NCBI GenBank assembly: GCA_039545355.1
Contig: BCJJ01000022.1
Span: forward strand, 372,001-436,000
DNA: 64,000 nucleotides
Source: Trichosporon coremiiforme
Taxonomy: Eukaryota; Basidiomycota; Tremellomycetes; Trichosporonales; Trichosporonaceae
Direction of reading: 5' to 3'
The notes below the pieces were generated by a model. It did not search any database. It was not told the origin of the DNA and was given only the letters and a program-made list of their open reading frames with translations. Positions 10,749 to 22,707 of the stretch are shown here, piece by piece (position 1 is the stretch's first letter; each line of letters begins with the position of its first letter). The position numbers and the translations under genes were made by a program.

Positions 10749-13465
10749 ATGCCACGCGATCGAGTTGTTTCGCTGTCATCTGCACCGACACCGTCACCGA
10801 CGACAGCGACGAGCACGACGACGATGAGCGCGATCGCGACGCCGAGCCCGATCCCGAGCGCGCCGCGGACGCCCCCACCGTTGGACCCGCGGGCGATCAC
10901 GGATCCCGCCGAAATCGCAGCGCAGCTGGCAGCCCTGACGCGGCGAGAAGCCGAAGTCACTCTCGCGCTGAATGCGCTGATCAGCGACCGTGCCGGCGTC
11001 GACGGGGCGCTGCAGCGTCTCCAGTCGCTGACACCACACATTGACTCCCTCTCCTTGCAGGTCGACGGTGTCGGGAGCTCCTCTTCCTCATCACGACCAC
11101 TGCCCGCTCTCCGGCGGGACTCACAACAGTCCCTCGGTCTCGGTTCCCCGGGACTAGGACAGCACGGATTCGGCGTGCAGCATTTCGACGAAACAGTGCT
11201 CGGGCAGGAGAACGAGGGCCTCGTTTCTCGCGTCTCGAGGGTGTATGAGACCTCCGAACGCGTTGGCGGAAAGGTCCGTAGGCTGGACGAGGAGATCGGC
11301 CGCGTACGCCTATCTGCCGACGTCGTGACCGAGGTGCTCGAGCTGAAGAACTCGCTGGCCAACCTGAAGGGATACATCGAGAAGCATGACTGGGAGAATG
11401 CAGCGCGTGCGTGCCGAAGGGTGATGGACGTGCGGCCCGACGTGCTGAATGGTGGTTTCGCCGCGACTGTCGTGGTGAGTGTACGCGCGGCGAGCGTAGC
11501 GAGCTGCGAGAAAGAGCTGATTGAGCTAACGCCCAGCCGACGACGGAATCGCCCCTTCCGCCACCACAACAGCTCGACGAGCTGCGGCAAGTGCTCCTGA
11601 ATACGTTCCGCGCCGAATTCGAGCTCGCCGCAGACAGGCGAGACGAGCAGGAGATCTCTCGCTACTTCCGTCTCTGGCCCGGAATCGGGGCCGAGGACGA
11701 GGGCCTCGCGGCGTACGGCGACTTTGTCGTCGAGCTCGTCCAGTCCCGAGCCAGGAAGGACAAGGACGGGCAGCGCTCTTCGCCGCTCTACTACCTCGCT
11801 CAACTGACATCGTTGCTCGAGGCAATCGCGCATATCGTGGACCAGCACCAGCCCGTCATTGCAAAGTACTACGGCCGCGGGCGTATGGGCAAAGTTGTCG
11901 CGAGACTAGTGCGGGAGAGCGACCGCGTCGTCCAGCGACTCGTCGAGGGATGGGAGGAAGAACGAAGAGTAGGCCGTCTCATCGCCGACACGGAATCTTC
12001 CACTTTCCCACTACTCAGCAACCCGGCTCTACTCCCGCCACTCTTCCCCAGTCTGGTGTCTACCGCTGGACAGCTGAGTCTGGCCAACCTGGCGAACACG
12101 ACAAGTAACATCTCGAACGCGCTGCAGAGCTACGCGCCACGCGTGAAGGGCGGAGTGACGCCGGCTGCAACGCCGATTCCGGAGGAAGAAACGGGACCCG
12201 ACGCGCGCGACGTGGACCGCATCCTTGGCGAGCTCGTCGCGCTGGGCGGACGGTGGGCGCTGTTTCGCCGGTTCATCTTTGCCCGCTTGCGCGAGGATGC
12301 CGAGCCCGACGCCGCCTCCCCTGATCCCGCCAAGCCCGCTGCTGCCGATGCCGACGACACCGAGGACGGCGAGGCAGAGGTCAAGGCAAGGACGCCCGAT
12401 GTGGACGAGAGCATCCTCACGAGCTCTCTCAGCCAGAGGGCAATGGAGAACCTGCTCCGGACCTACTACCTCCCGCTGGAGGAATGGTATCTCCGCACCG
12501 CGGTCGAGAAGGCGCACAAGCTCGACCAGGCCGACGCCGCGTCGAAACCCTACCTCTCCTCAATCCTGGACGACACGTTCTACCTCGTCAAAATCGTGCT
12601 CTCACGCGCGCTTTCCTCCGGCTCGTTGGACACACTGGGCCGAATGCGCCAGCGCGTAGCCCAGGTGCTGGAGCGGGACTACGTTGATGTCCTCAGTCGC
12701 AAGATGGAGGCAGTCTACGCTTCCGGCCAGGGCGTATCGTATGACCGGGCGGAGAAGGAACGGCGCGAGAAGGATCAAAGAACCGCGATCATTATATACC
12801 TGAACGACCTGGACCTGAGCGGGACCTACGTCGAACGGCTGCTTGCCGAGTGGCGCGCCCAGCCCCCGGCGGTCTGGGACGAGAACGAGCTTCCCCGCGT
12901 GACGGAGGAGTTGGAACTGTTCGGAGACCTCGCACTCAAGTTCCGGCTCAAGTGCAAGGCTGGACTCGACGCGCTGTTCGCCAACGTGCTCCGGCCCCGT
13001 GTGAGACAGCTCCTCGACGATGTGTACAAGGACGTGCGATACGTGCTCGACGAGGACAGTTTCGCCGACGCAGAGGAACGCGATGTCGTCCGACGCCGCT
13101 TCGTGCGTCTCTTCACGTCCCTGACGGAGGAGTACAAGGCCTATCTCTCCGACACCAACTTCCAGGCGCTGTTCAGCCTGCTTCTCGAGTCTCTGGTGCG
13201 GCCGTGGGAGAAACTCGCCATGGGCCTGCAGTACACCGATTTCGGAGCCGTCAGGTTTGAGAGGGATATCAAGAACATTGTCAACTTCCTCAACAACCAG
13301 ACGAGCTTTGGACTGAATGTGGTCCGCGAGAAGATGGTGCGGCTGAACCAGATTGCCCTCGTGCTCAACTTTGACGAGGACGAGCTGGCGGATATCGATA
13401 ACGTGGGCGTACCGTGGAGACTGTCGAGTAATGAGATCCAGCAGGTGCTCGAGCTGCGCGTCTAA
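10749..13465 (+). CDS. COG4: conserved oligomeric Golgi complex subunit 4
   Basis: Subunit of the COG tethering complex, needed for retrograde vesicle traffic within the Golgi; cytosolic, peripheral on membranes. Two exons, 10749-11474 and 11537-13465, give 884 aa, close to yeast Cog4 length. The N-terminal region is heptad-rich and includes the block LKNSLANLKGYIEKHDWENA, typical of Cog4; the C-terminal half shows the conserved helical blocks EEWYLRTAVEKAHKLD and LNNQTSFGLNVVREKMVRLN. The intron (62 bases) has GTGAGT and a GCTAAC branch 7 bases before the acceptor. The first in-frame ATG is 10749; a second at 10824 (MSAIATPS) is an equally reasonable start that would leave 200 rather than 125 bases to the divergent dehydrogenase ATG. 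Confidence 0.9.
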
Positions 13466-13584
13466 GCGAGTGGCGCTGGCCTAGAACATGTAGATGCAGA
13501 TGCACTATGCAGTAGAAAGTGGTAGTACATGTGTCTCGTGGTCATTACGGTCATGAAAGAGGTAGTACAAGCTCTAATCTGGCT

Positions 13585-15965
13585 CTAGCTATCCGTAGCC
13601 TCTGTGTCGTTCTCCGTGCCTGCGTCCGTCACTGTGTCCACCTCTGTGGCTTCCGTGACCTCGGTAGCGACCGTCTCGGCCGTGGATCCCGCGACGCTCT
13701 CCGTCTTCTCCCCCTCCAGATCAAGCCAGGGAAGCACGGCCCGTCCACTCTTCTTGGCCATGATGGCCTCCTCGCCCGCGCGCCGCATGACGGTCACCAT
13801 GTCAATGAGGCGGTCCCATCTGCTCTCCATCTCCGGATCGGTGAGGTTGCCCAGGTCGTCCTCCTCGTCTGATTCCTGGTGCGTCAGGCCGAGGCCACTG
13901 CCGCCCTCCGGGTCCCGCAGGGGTGGTAGCTCCTGCTCCCTCAGCCGCCGGCGCAGCTTTACGATCTCGGCCCGCTGCATGGCTTTCGTTTTCTCGAGCG
14001 TCTTGTTGATCGACAGCAGGGACGAGTTGGAGATTTCCAAGTCGGCAATCTTGCGGTTCACTTTTGCTTTCTCGATGTCGTCCTCTGAACCGCCTGGGGA
14101 GGCGCTGGAGGTCACGGGTGGAGAGGTCAGGGGACTGGCGGGGTGGAGGGCGCTGGTGATATCTGGCGGGGACTGGAGGGGCGGTCCGCTGAGTGGACTG
14201 ACGGGGTCGCCGGCGTGGGCGGCTTCATGGCTGTGCAGTAGCGAGAGCTGGTGCAGATTCTCCTCCAGCCTGTAGCTCGGGTGGAGCTCGCGATGGCCCT
14301 CGTTCGGGCTCATCGTTGGCGTTAACGTCGGCAGCGCGACCGTCTTCATGTTCGGACTGCCGGGCGTCGGGACATGGTTCGGCGGAGCGGGCATCCAGGC
14401 CTTGCTTGGCCGACGACCGATCTTCTCAGGCGATATGGGCAGGTTGCGCGGGATCGGACTCGTCGGACACGATGCTGGCGGGAAGGCGCTCGCGAACACG
14501 GGCCGGAAGTGCGGGGACGTCTGGTCCAGTGGTCTAGCGGGTCGGACGGGCGAGGAGCGATTCGAGGACGGCTCGCCGTACTCCTCCTCAGTCGTTTCCA
14601 GTGGCGGGGGGTTGGGGAGGATCTCGGGGATCATCGTAGACGGGCTGAGGAGGGAGGACTGGCGCTGGTGCCGCGGCGGAGGGGAGCGGGTCGGCGACGT
14701 CGTCTCGTTCACTTCGTCGGGCGTCACTTCTGCGAGACCGCTATGCCCCCTCTCCAGTGGCGGCGCAACGGGTGCGGCGGGCACGGCGGCCCCGGTCGGG
14801 ACGCTCCGTCGGCTCTCCAGCGGTGGGACTTTCGGGGCAGGCGCGGAGTGACGAGTTTCCAGCGGAGGCTTCTTATCGCTACCGCCGAGGGACACGACGC
14901 TCGCGTTGCGGACGTGCACTGGCCGATCGCCCGTCATCGCCGCACCGACCGAGCCGATAGACGGTCTCCGCATGCGTGCGTGCGGGTCGTCTGACGCTCG
15001 TCGCGGCGGCGCGCCAGCTCCCAAACTCGCGATGGCGGACCCAAACGCGCTGCCGAGCTGCGACGGCACGACGGGGCCGGGCGGGGACCGTGCGCGCGAA
15101 GGCTGGGCCGAGTTACGCCTCGTACTTGGTCCTGAGGGAGTGCCAGACCCCGGCGTACCTGCTGGACTCGGTGATCCAGCCGGCGAGCCAGTGGAACGCA
15201 TCGAGGCAGCGCGCTGTAGTCGTGCCGAAGCCGAGGACGTCAGGTTGGCGGACGGGGAGACTTTTGCCACTCGCACGGTCGGTTTGTCTGGCGAAATGTT
15301 GCCGGCACTGACGACGCTGCCGACGGCGCTGCCGACTGCTGAGCGCGAGGAGGAGACGTGGAGGGGCGACTGCGAGCGGGCGGGCGTGTTCGACTCGGAG
15401 CGCATGGACAGCGTCGACGGCGTCTTGCGCCGCAGGGTCGGCTGCGCTACGTCTGCGAGCGAGACGATCGAGGACGTGTTCACGCGCGCCTTCAGTGGCG
15501 CACCTGTTGAGGCCGACATGCTCGAGCTGCTCAGCTGGCGAGTCACCTATGCATCTGTCAGCAACCTTTGCTGCGTGTGTTACGCACCTTTGGTCGGGAT
15601 GTTGACGCTCCGGTCGGAGTGCGGGAGTGGCCGTTGTGCCCGTGAGTGCCGGAGCCGGCGGCGTGTGCCGAGGTACCACCCGTCACAATACCGTTTCCAC
15701 TCGTGCCCAGGCCCGCGCTGCTGCTCGCGCGCTGGTGCAGAGGGGGACGGTCTGAGGATCTGTCCATTCTGTCCAGTCTGTCGAGTCTGTCGATGGGCCG
15801 GGGTCTGGGGATCAGGGAGGGGGGCTGCTCATGAATGGGCTGGAGGGGTTCGAGGTAGAGGTGGTCTGGGAGGTGGTGGTGCTGGTTTGAGGGGGGCGGG
15901 GATGTGTTGAAGTTGTCGAGGATTTGGCGAAAAGCGAGAGAGTTGGATGTTGATGTTGCCGTCAT
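13585..15965 (-). CDS. Ser/Pro-rich protein with C-terminal coiled coil
   Basis: Two exons, 15965-15588 and 15546-13585, joined in phase 0 across a 41-base intron, give 779 aa. Most of the protein is low-complexity Ser/Pro/Arg sequence, probably disordered, with many SP and TP sites. A helical segment near residues 615-660 contains DLEISNSSLLSINKTLE followed by a basic stretch KLRRRLREQE; a similar SNSSLL-x-IN-x-(S/T)LE block recurs in uncharacterised fungal proteins, from memory. The tail is acidic and repeats Thr/Glu/Val. It lies tail-to-tail with COG4 (120 bases). No enzyme domain is visible; a scaffold or cytoskeletal-adaptor role is possible but unproven. Confidence 0.7.
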
Positions 15966-16450
15966 CGCGGAGTCGGGCTACTGGCTCATAGGCTGCTACG
16001 CGATCACCGCAGCTGATACGAGCGTCAGGCGTCTGGCGTCACCGCACACTAGCGCAGAGTCAGACGTAGGTTCGATTGAATGGGTGAGGGGTGAGGGGGA
16101 GCGGAAGCAAATGTCCCTCCTTCTATTTATTCTAATGCAGCCCAGCGTTTTCGGGACAGGCCGCTCTAATGCGTCCCTGGTTGTTGTTTGTTAATCGTTT
16201 GTAATCGGACTTGCTAAACGCCATCACGTGGCCACACTGACATCCATGTTCACGGTGCGCGACCCATCCCGTCAGTCACTCACTCACTCACTTTGCACGC
16301 GTTCGCATCAACAACATTGCACCCTGCATCCGTCCACTTCCGTTGCCAAGCGCATCCACCGACCGACCCACCTCCACACCAGCGACTGCGACAGAGTACT
16401 ACGATAAGAAGACTGCGCCGTCTTGCCCCCGGCTCGTCGCCTCGACAATC
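15966..16450. other. divergent promoter region
   Basis: About 485 bases between two divergent genes. It contains a CT-rich leader before the ATG at 16451 and CACTCACTCACTCAC repeats near 16276. No gene seen. Confidence 0.5.
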
Positions 16451-17389
16451 ATGAACCAGTTCCCCGCGAACGCGATCCCGGGTTTCCAGCCTCCCCCCGG
16501 CATGGTGCCGGGCATGATGCATCCGTCGATGATCCAGCAGCTGCCGCCCGGCATGGCCCCTCCTCCGGGCATGGGCCCACCTCCGGGCGTCGTCCCCGGC
16601 GGCCCGCCTGGCGGTCCTGGCGGAGCGCCGCCCGAGATGCTTCAACAACAATACCTGCACCAGCAACAGCTCGCCATGGCCCAGGCGATGAGGCAACAGC
16701 AGCTCCAGCAGCAGCAGCACGCCGTCTCTGTTGCGGCTGCGAATGCTCAGGCGCAGGCCGCCCAGGCTCCTCCCAGGCCGAAGGCTCGTAAGGGACGTCC
16801 GCCCGTCCTTCCTCGCGGACAACAGGGGGATTATGTCAAGGGAGCAATGGCGCCGCCTACTGTGCCGGCTGTCCGACAGACGGAGGTGGGCAACGCGGCC
16901 ACGGGACACGAGACGGAGCCGTGGGCTGATATGCTCGACGAGCTGGACCCGAGGGAACTCGCCATGGCCCGCTTCAGGGCTAGGCAGGAGGTCATGACGG
17001 AGATCTTTGGGCCGGAGAGAGTTCGTGAGTACTGCTGGACGAGGAGCGCAGCGACGATCGAGGAAACGTGTCGGTCGGCCCCAAGGCCGACTGGCCGGAA
17101 TGCTTCGGTCAACCGGTCTGCTGACAGGAGGAAGGCGACAGGTAGACGATGAGGGCTAGAGGAGGAAGCTAGGAAGTCGAGAACCTTAGCTGACAATTCC
17201 ACAGAGGACGTGCCGGAACCAGTCACCGACCCCTGGAGCGGCATCGGGATCACCGGCGAGACGCTCGAGGCCAAGGTCGACGCGCTCGAGAAGAGCAATG
17301 CTGAGCTCGAGGCCAACTTTGACGCCGAGCTCGAGGAGTGGAGGAAACGTCTCGAGAACCCCGAGCTCATCGAGCCGGAGAGTGTGTAG
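16451..17389 (+). CDS. Pro/Gln-rich protein, probable SWI/SNF-RSC Ssr4-like subunit
   Basis: Two exons, 16451-17024 and 17205-17389, give 252 aa. The first ~110 residues are Pro/Gly/Met- and then Gln-rich (PPGMGPPPG, QQLQQQQ), followed by a basic patch KARKGRPPVLPRG. A conserved-looking segment LDPRELAMARFRARQEVMTE (about 172-191) resembles the C-terminal block of fungal Ssr4, a subunit of SWI/SNF and RSC chromatin remodellers; this match is from memory. Exon 2 encodes an acidic coiled coil (LEAKVDALEKSNAELEANF). The 180-base intron is longer than most here; its acceptor has GCTGAC 10 bases upstream. If the assignment is wrong it is still a nuclear-type, intrinsically disordered regulator. 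Confidence 0.55.
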
Positions 17390-17556
17390 TTTTGATAGCG
17401 CTGTAACACGTAGGTCCCAATGTAGATATGATTACTTTCCAGGCGTGAGTGAGGAGTGGGAGCGGGAAAGGAGCAGAGGTGGGGCCGGTAGAGGAACGGT
17501 GCCCGCGATACATCACAACAACGGGAGTACAATAGGATACAGTGGTTAACTCAACC

Positions 17557-18835
17557 TCAGGCGCTCCGTTGAGGCGACGAGAGCGGGAAATCGGAGCGCG
17601 CAGGCGATGACGACGGCGACGGGAGGCCTCCGGCTCTCTTCATCCTTGATACCTTGATAGCGTCCGGATGGAACGTGAGCGCGTCGTTGCCAAACGTACA
17701 CGTTGGGCGCTGGTCGACGGGTATGATGATCAGCGCAAGAAGCGCCAGGACGATCGTGAGAGCTTCGACGCGCTTGCCGGCATCGTGACGAATGACGTCC
17801 GAGACGAAGAGTGTATCAGGTCGCGCGAGATACATGACGATAGCGGTGCGGCCGTTGCAGAACATGTGCCAGCGGCATTTGCGGTGGTGCATGTCGCTCC
17901 ATGCCTGCGTGTTAGCGACTGACAGCAGCGAAACTCACAAGGGCACAAGCCTTGGCGGCATTCTCCGTTACGCGGTCGTCCGTGCAGTCGAGGTGGTGCT
18001 GTTGCACACGCGAGGCGTAGAAATCGGGATGCAACGGATGGCTGCCTGGCGCATCACCTTTACCCGCGAGCACGAGCGCCTCCATGTCCGCGTCGGTCAC
18101 GTCCAACTTCCAGTAACATACGGCACGGGCTTTGCCGCGAAACTGGCCGAGCCACTCGCTCGGACAGCTCTCAAAGTCACCCCATTGCCAGCCGGTCCAC
18201 ACCAAGTCGCGCGGCATGTCGTGAAAGTTGCGGCTGCCCTCGCAGAAGCCGTTCACGGCCATGGCTACGTGTAAGCATGCTACTCGGCAGAGGGTCTCCT
18301 CCAGGCTGAAGTCGTTCCATGTCTCGACATCGCGGTCGATCTGCTGAACAGCGACTTGCACGTCTGTCATGACCTCGCGCATGTCGCGCAGCTCACGGTC
18401 ATACCTGATGATCAGCGACTCAGAAATCTTGGAAGAGCTGGAGGGGGGTCGGTCAGCGATACGCGACGCCTGCTCGAAAAGCAGCGGCGCAAGGCCGGCA
18501 TGGTAGTGGGCACGCAGGTGGGGGTTGTGCTGGGTGAATGCGAAAGCGGCGTAGTCGATGTCAATGCCCCCAAGAGGCTGGGGGACTTAGGGAGTGCGCG
18601 ACACGGGGAAGACGTGCCGCGTAAAGAGCTCTCGCTTGTTCTGTGGAACGTAATCCTGTCGCCTGTCATGAGTATCGCTGAACAGTCCGAGGATGCTGAA
18701 TGCTGACCGTCGCGTGGGCGATGGGGCTGCCATGGGGGATCCAGGTCTCTTGCGGACACGGTTCACGGTGTTGGAGAAGATGGGCTGGGGAAGGTGAGAG
18801 CGGGTCGAGCGTATGGGTGCCATAGTTGCGGTCAT
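17557..18835 (-). CDS. unknown protein with one C-terminal membrane segment
   Basis: Not recognised. Exons 18577-17939 and 17904-17557 are secure (phase 0, GTGAGT donor, GCTAAC branch). The first exon, from ATG 18835, is in the same frame but separated from exon 2 by a stop at 18589-18587. It can be bypassed only by a very short intron, 18604-18578 (27 bases) or 18613-18578 (36 bases), both in frame; otherwise the copy carries a nonsense codon. The model gives about 402-405 aa: a basic, Ser-rich N-terminus, a helical middle with many Trp and Cys residues, a hydrophobic helix ALTIVLALLALIIIP near residue 340-355, and a Ser/Pro-rich tail. A TATATA element lies at 18852-18857, immediately upstream of the ATG. 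Confidence 0.6.
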
Positions 18836-19146
18836 GAGGAAATGTTGACGGTATATAAGCAGGTGAGCAAAACAAAGAGCAGGGACGGCGAGAGTGTGGA
18901 CGAGGAAGACACGTGTAGAGCATGAGTGAGTGTGTGCTGCGCGCTGCGTGTTGAGCGTGGTGGACGCACACGGCCTGGTCCAGGGTGGCCCTCTTGGGCT
19001 GGACTTATCTTGTGGTGGTGAGACACCAACGAGGCGCAGTTAGCGTGAGTCGTGTGCGTCACTTGCCGCACACCACTGACTGTTGAGAACAGTCGGAACT
19101 AGGGTCAGCACATCAGCGTGTCGCGGGTGGTGCGGACGGAGGGCGT

Positions 19147-19155
19147 ATCAGATAA
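19147..19155 (+). promoter_or_regulatory. ATCAGATAA, iron-responsive GATA consensus
   Basis: Exact match to ATCWGATAA, the consensus bound by fungal iron-sensing GATA factors (SreA/Sre1, Fep1, Urbs1, Cir1 families). It lies about 1 kb upstream of the mitoferrin ATG and about 310 bases upstream of the divergent unknown gene. Confidence 0.5.
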
Positions 19156-20090
19156 GTGACTATTATCATGGAAACCGAGTGAGTGAGTGCAAGGGAGGAA
19201 AGAAGCAAGGAGGATAAAAGCGCGCATCGGCGAGTGAGTGGTTGTGCAGAGGCCGAGAGTGGTCCGAGCCGGCGGTAGCGAGGGTACGTCATCGGTGATA
19301 TCGGAATTTGAATGCAGCGTTAATCGCGCAGAGGGCGCAGAGGATGGAGCATTAGTAACGGGTCCAGATGCCCGAGGGACGGCTGATATTACCGCGTGGA
19401 TGACCTGGCGGGTGCAAGCGAGAGAGCGAGGGAGCGAGCACTGGAGCCGGTGGAGAGTGCCGAGTGTAGAGATGATATCCACCGATTAGCGGGGAGTGCC
19501 CGGTGAAACAGTAATCCTAATCCCAATACACTTGCCCCATTAGCTTTTCGCTGTAATGCTTCCGCCCCGGGCTTCACCCTGTGCGCCTTTTCGCTTCAAT
19601 ACACCCGACAAAGTCTCGACGACAACTCACTGGCACGCACACCTCATCCAAAAGTCTCCCTCCATCTCCGAGACCCCGCACCCCTTCCTCACCCCTCGCC
19701 ACTCTTATCTTCGGCCTCCGATCCCTGCTCCATCGACAGTCTCTCCGCTTGCGCCTGTCCGGTTCGTGAGATCGCCTCTTCACGTTCCTTCCCCCTCCCG
19801 CAAAAAAAGTCCCAGTGAGTCACCAAGACACATTCTCATATCCCGTCGGCCGACCACGTCCCGCACCCAAGCACCTAGTACCTACCCACCCAACAAGGCT
19901 CGGCCTCGGCACACCCTAGCCCAACCTTTGAGTTATATGCCGCGCCAACCTACCACTTCCAGTTGTCCACAAGTTTCAAAGCGTACAAAACTCCATCGAC
20001 GCTCGGACTTGTCGGCTCTTGAGCCTGTCTTTTACCCAGTTTATCCCAACCGGTCTCCAGCCACGACTCACACACCCCTTCCCCCTCTCT

Positions 20091-20099
20091 ATCTGATAA
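20091..20099 (+). promoter_or_regulatory. ATCTGATAA, iron-responsive GATA consensus
   Basis: Second exact ATCWGATAA match, 75 bases upstream of the first mitoferrin ATG, inside the pyrimidine-rich leader or its putative intron. Confidence 0.5.
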
Positions 20100-20173
20100 C
20101 CCTTTCTCATCGCCGCTCCACCCTTTATCCATTATCATTCCCCGTTGTTTTTTCACCGCGGTTCTAACCACCA

Positions 20174-21437
20174 ATGCAGGCCCGTTTCCAACCACTCGAC
20201 CACATGGGCGACTCGTCTGGCTCATCGGGCCGCCTTCATGTGTCGCCGCACAGCGCGCACCTCGACCAGGTCGAGCGCAAGGTCGGCCAAGACTTTGTCG
20301 ACTACGAGGATGACGAGCACGAGTACGAGGCTCTTCCCTCTGGCTATGGATGGGGCGTTAACATGGCCGCTGGAGCTATGGTTAGTATTGCTGGATCGGT
20401 ATCTCGATCGGGCTCGGCGCTCAACTAGCGCCTCAGCCGTCTCTGCTAGCGTTGCTAACTTTTTTCAGGCTGGTATCTCCGAGCACGCTGCCATCTTCCC
20501 CGTCGACTCGATCAAGGTGAGTTAAAAGGCTGTCCAACGAGCTGACATCCAGACCCGCATGCAGGTGCTCGCCCCCGCTCCCGTCGGCGGATCCTCTGCC
20601 TCGGTCGGCGCCGCTGTGCGAGCACCGCTGACGACGTTCTCGGAGCACTTCCGCTCTGTCCGTGTCGGAGAGGGCGTCAAGTCGCTGTGGCGCGGTGTTG
20701 CGTCTGTCATTCTCGGAGCCGGACCCGCTCACGCCGCCCACTTCGGAATGTACGAGTTTGTGCGTGACATCGCTGGCGGTCACCAGGACGGATTCCGTGG
20801 AGTCGGAGGAACGGCGCTGGCCGGTGCCAGTGCGACCATCACCAGCGATGCGCTCATGAACCCCTTCGATGGTAAGCTAGAATGCTCAGTGTGGTAGCTG
20901 ACCCCAGTCATCAAGCAGCGCATGCAGCTCCGGGGATCGCCCTACAAGAGCGTGGCTCAGTGTGCGGCGACAGTGTACCGCAACGAGGGTATCGGCGCCT
21001 TCTACGTTTCGTACCCCACGACGCTCACAATGTCCGTCCCGTTCACGGCGGTTCAGTTCAGCGCGTACGAGTCGCTCAAGTCGTTCATGAACCCGTCTGG
21101 CGCCTACAGCCCAGTGACGCACGTTGTCGCCGGAGGAATCGCGGGTGGTCTCGCTGCCGCGGTCACAACGCCGCTCGACGTCGCCAAGACGCTGTTACAG
21201 ACGCGCGGCTCGTCGACGGACGAGCGGATAAGGAACGCCCGGGGCATGGGCGAGGCGCTCAAGATCATTGTCGAGCGTGACGGCTGGCGGGGCCTGAAGC
21301 GCGGCATGCTCCCGCGTGTCCTCACCGTTGCGCCGTCGACGGCCATCTCGTGGCTCTCCTACGAGTTCTTCAAGGTCCTCATCAGGCAGGGCGGCGTCAT
21401 GCCCGAGGCGGGGCAGCCGACGCCTCCGGTTGCCTAA
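20174..21437 (+). CDS. mitoferrin-type mitochondrial iron carrier
   Basis: Mitochondrial carrier family protein of the Mrs3/Mrs4 (mitoferrin) group, importing ferrous iron through the inner membrane for heme and Fe-S synthesis. Four exons: 20174-20380, 20469-20516, 20553-20871 and 20908-21437, 367 aa. The three carrier repeats are each marked by a P-x-D/E motif: FPVDSIKTRMQ, NPFDVIKQRMQ and TPLDVAKTLLQTRG. The second, with VIKQRMQ, is characteristic of mitoferrins. Two introns are only 36 bases long. The ATG at 20174 overlaps a strong branch-plus-acceptor (CTAAC, then CAG ending 20179). If a leader intron is spliced there, translation starts instead at the in-frame ATG at 20204 (MGDSSGSS), ten residues shorter. 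Two iron-GATA consensus sites lie upstream. Confidence 0.93.
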
Positions 21438-22707
21438 ACGTAGCAAGTTTAAGCAAAGCATAAGCGAACGCAGCATCAGATTAAGGGATCAACCAGTACC
21501 GATCAAAGCACACACAGAGCAAGATACCGTATACCAATCCATACCAGAAGGACTCTTTTTCCTCGGCCGTTCTTCGCCACCACAAAACACCTCTTAACTT
21601 TTTCTCTTAACTAGTATTTCAGAGCCGGAGGCGGGGAAGGAGACGCATGCATCTCACCGTATAGACAACAAAATTGGTCGTGTTGGCCTCGTGTTGGCCG
21701 GAGAATCCGGGGCAATAGCCGAGCCACGCGGGACGGAGAGGGAGCGTGAGGGTTTGGTCCCTTGCGGGCTGGGCCTGAAACCATTCCGCTACTCCTCACT
21801 TTGTCACTACTGCAACGAGTTAGAATCTGGGCTTGGCTGGCTGCGTACATGCGCCTCACCAGAATTGCATCTTGAGGTGAAAAACTTCCTCTTCTGCATA
21901 ACTCAGCTCCACACGATGCGAGCGTGTACATGCGTGTGCGACCCGTATGGCCCTGCTGCCTGGCGTCGAGGGAAGCAAGAGGCGAAGGGGGAGATGGCCG
22001 CGCACGGATCCAAAATTTCTAATCAGATAAAAAAAGTCGGCCGAACGACGGTAGGGCTGAGCGCCGGAGGCGCGAAGGCTTTGACCATTGCCTCGTTGAG
22101 CCAAGCAGTGTCAATCGCCGACGAGCAAAGCCGATGAGCGTTTGTCGGCTCGTCGGGTGGCGGCACCGGATACCTGGAATGCTTGCGTGCACAGGCTTGT
22201 TCGCTGACTGATGAGAGAAGGATGGACAGCGGGTAGAGCGCGTCGCGTGCGTTGCGTGCGTCACGGGCAATTGGACACGCGGATCTATGCCGCCCTGCAC
22301 TAGCTGCACTACACGCGCTCCGGCTTCCCCGGCCTGCCGCGCCCTTTGCCACCCGCCCGCGCCGGTGTCCAATTGTGCTCACCGACCCGCCAGCTATCCT
22401 CTTTGGCCAGGCCGTCGCTTGTTGTCGTGTCGCAGTCGTGTTTCAGTCCCGCTACCGTTTCTCGCCCTTGACTTCTTCTGTGCCTTCCCACGTCACACTG
22501 CACTCGAGTTGCCGCCGGCCCAACCTCTTATCTCTCGATCCAGCAATTCCAATTGTCTTCCTTCCTCATATCTCCAGCCCAGTCAGCCTTCCTTCCCTTC
22601 ATTCATCTTAAATCTCTACCAGACAACGAGCTACACGGCTACAACGACTGCCAAGCGAACTCTGACTCTCACGTTCACACGCCAGCGACCATCGTGATCT
22701 GAACACA
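21438..22707. other. intergenic, no gene seen
   Basis: Holds the mitoferrin 3' flank and the promoter and CT-rich leader (about 22380-22700) of the downstream SFH5 gene. The open frames present are short and without recognisable domains. Confidence 0.5.

Larger units (their letters stand above)
18836..20173. other. intergenic region and long pyrimidine-rich leader of the mitoferrin gene
   Basis: No protein gene seen. From about 19560 to 20170 the + strand is strongly C/T-rich, as expected of a transcript leader for the mitoferrin gene. A GTGAGT donor at 19815 and the branch-acceptor CTAACCACCAATGCAG ending at 20179 could define an intron of about 365 bases in the leader. Two iron-type GATA sites are listed separately. 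Confidence 0.45.
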
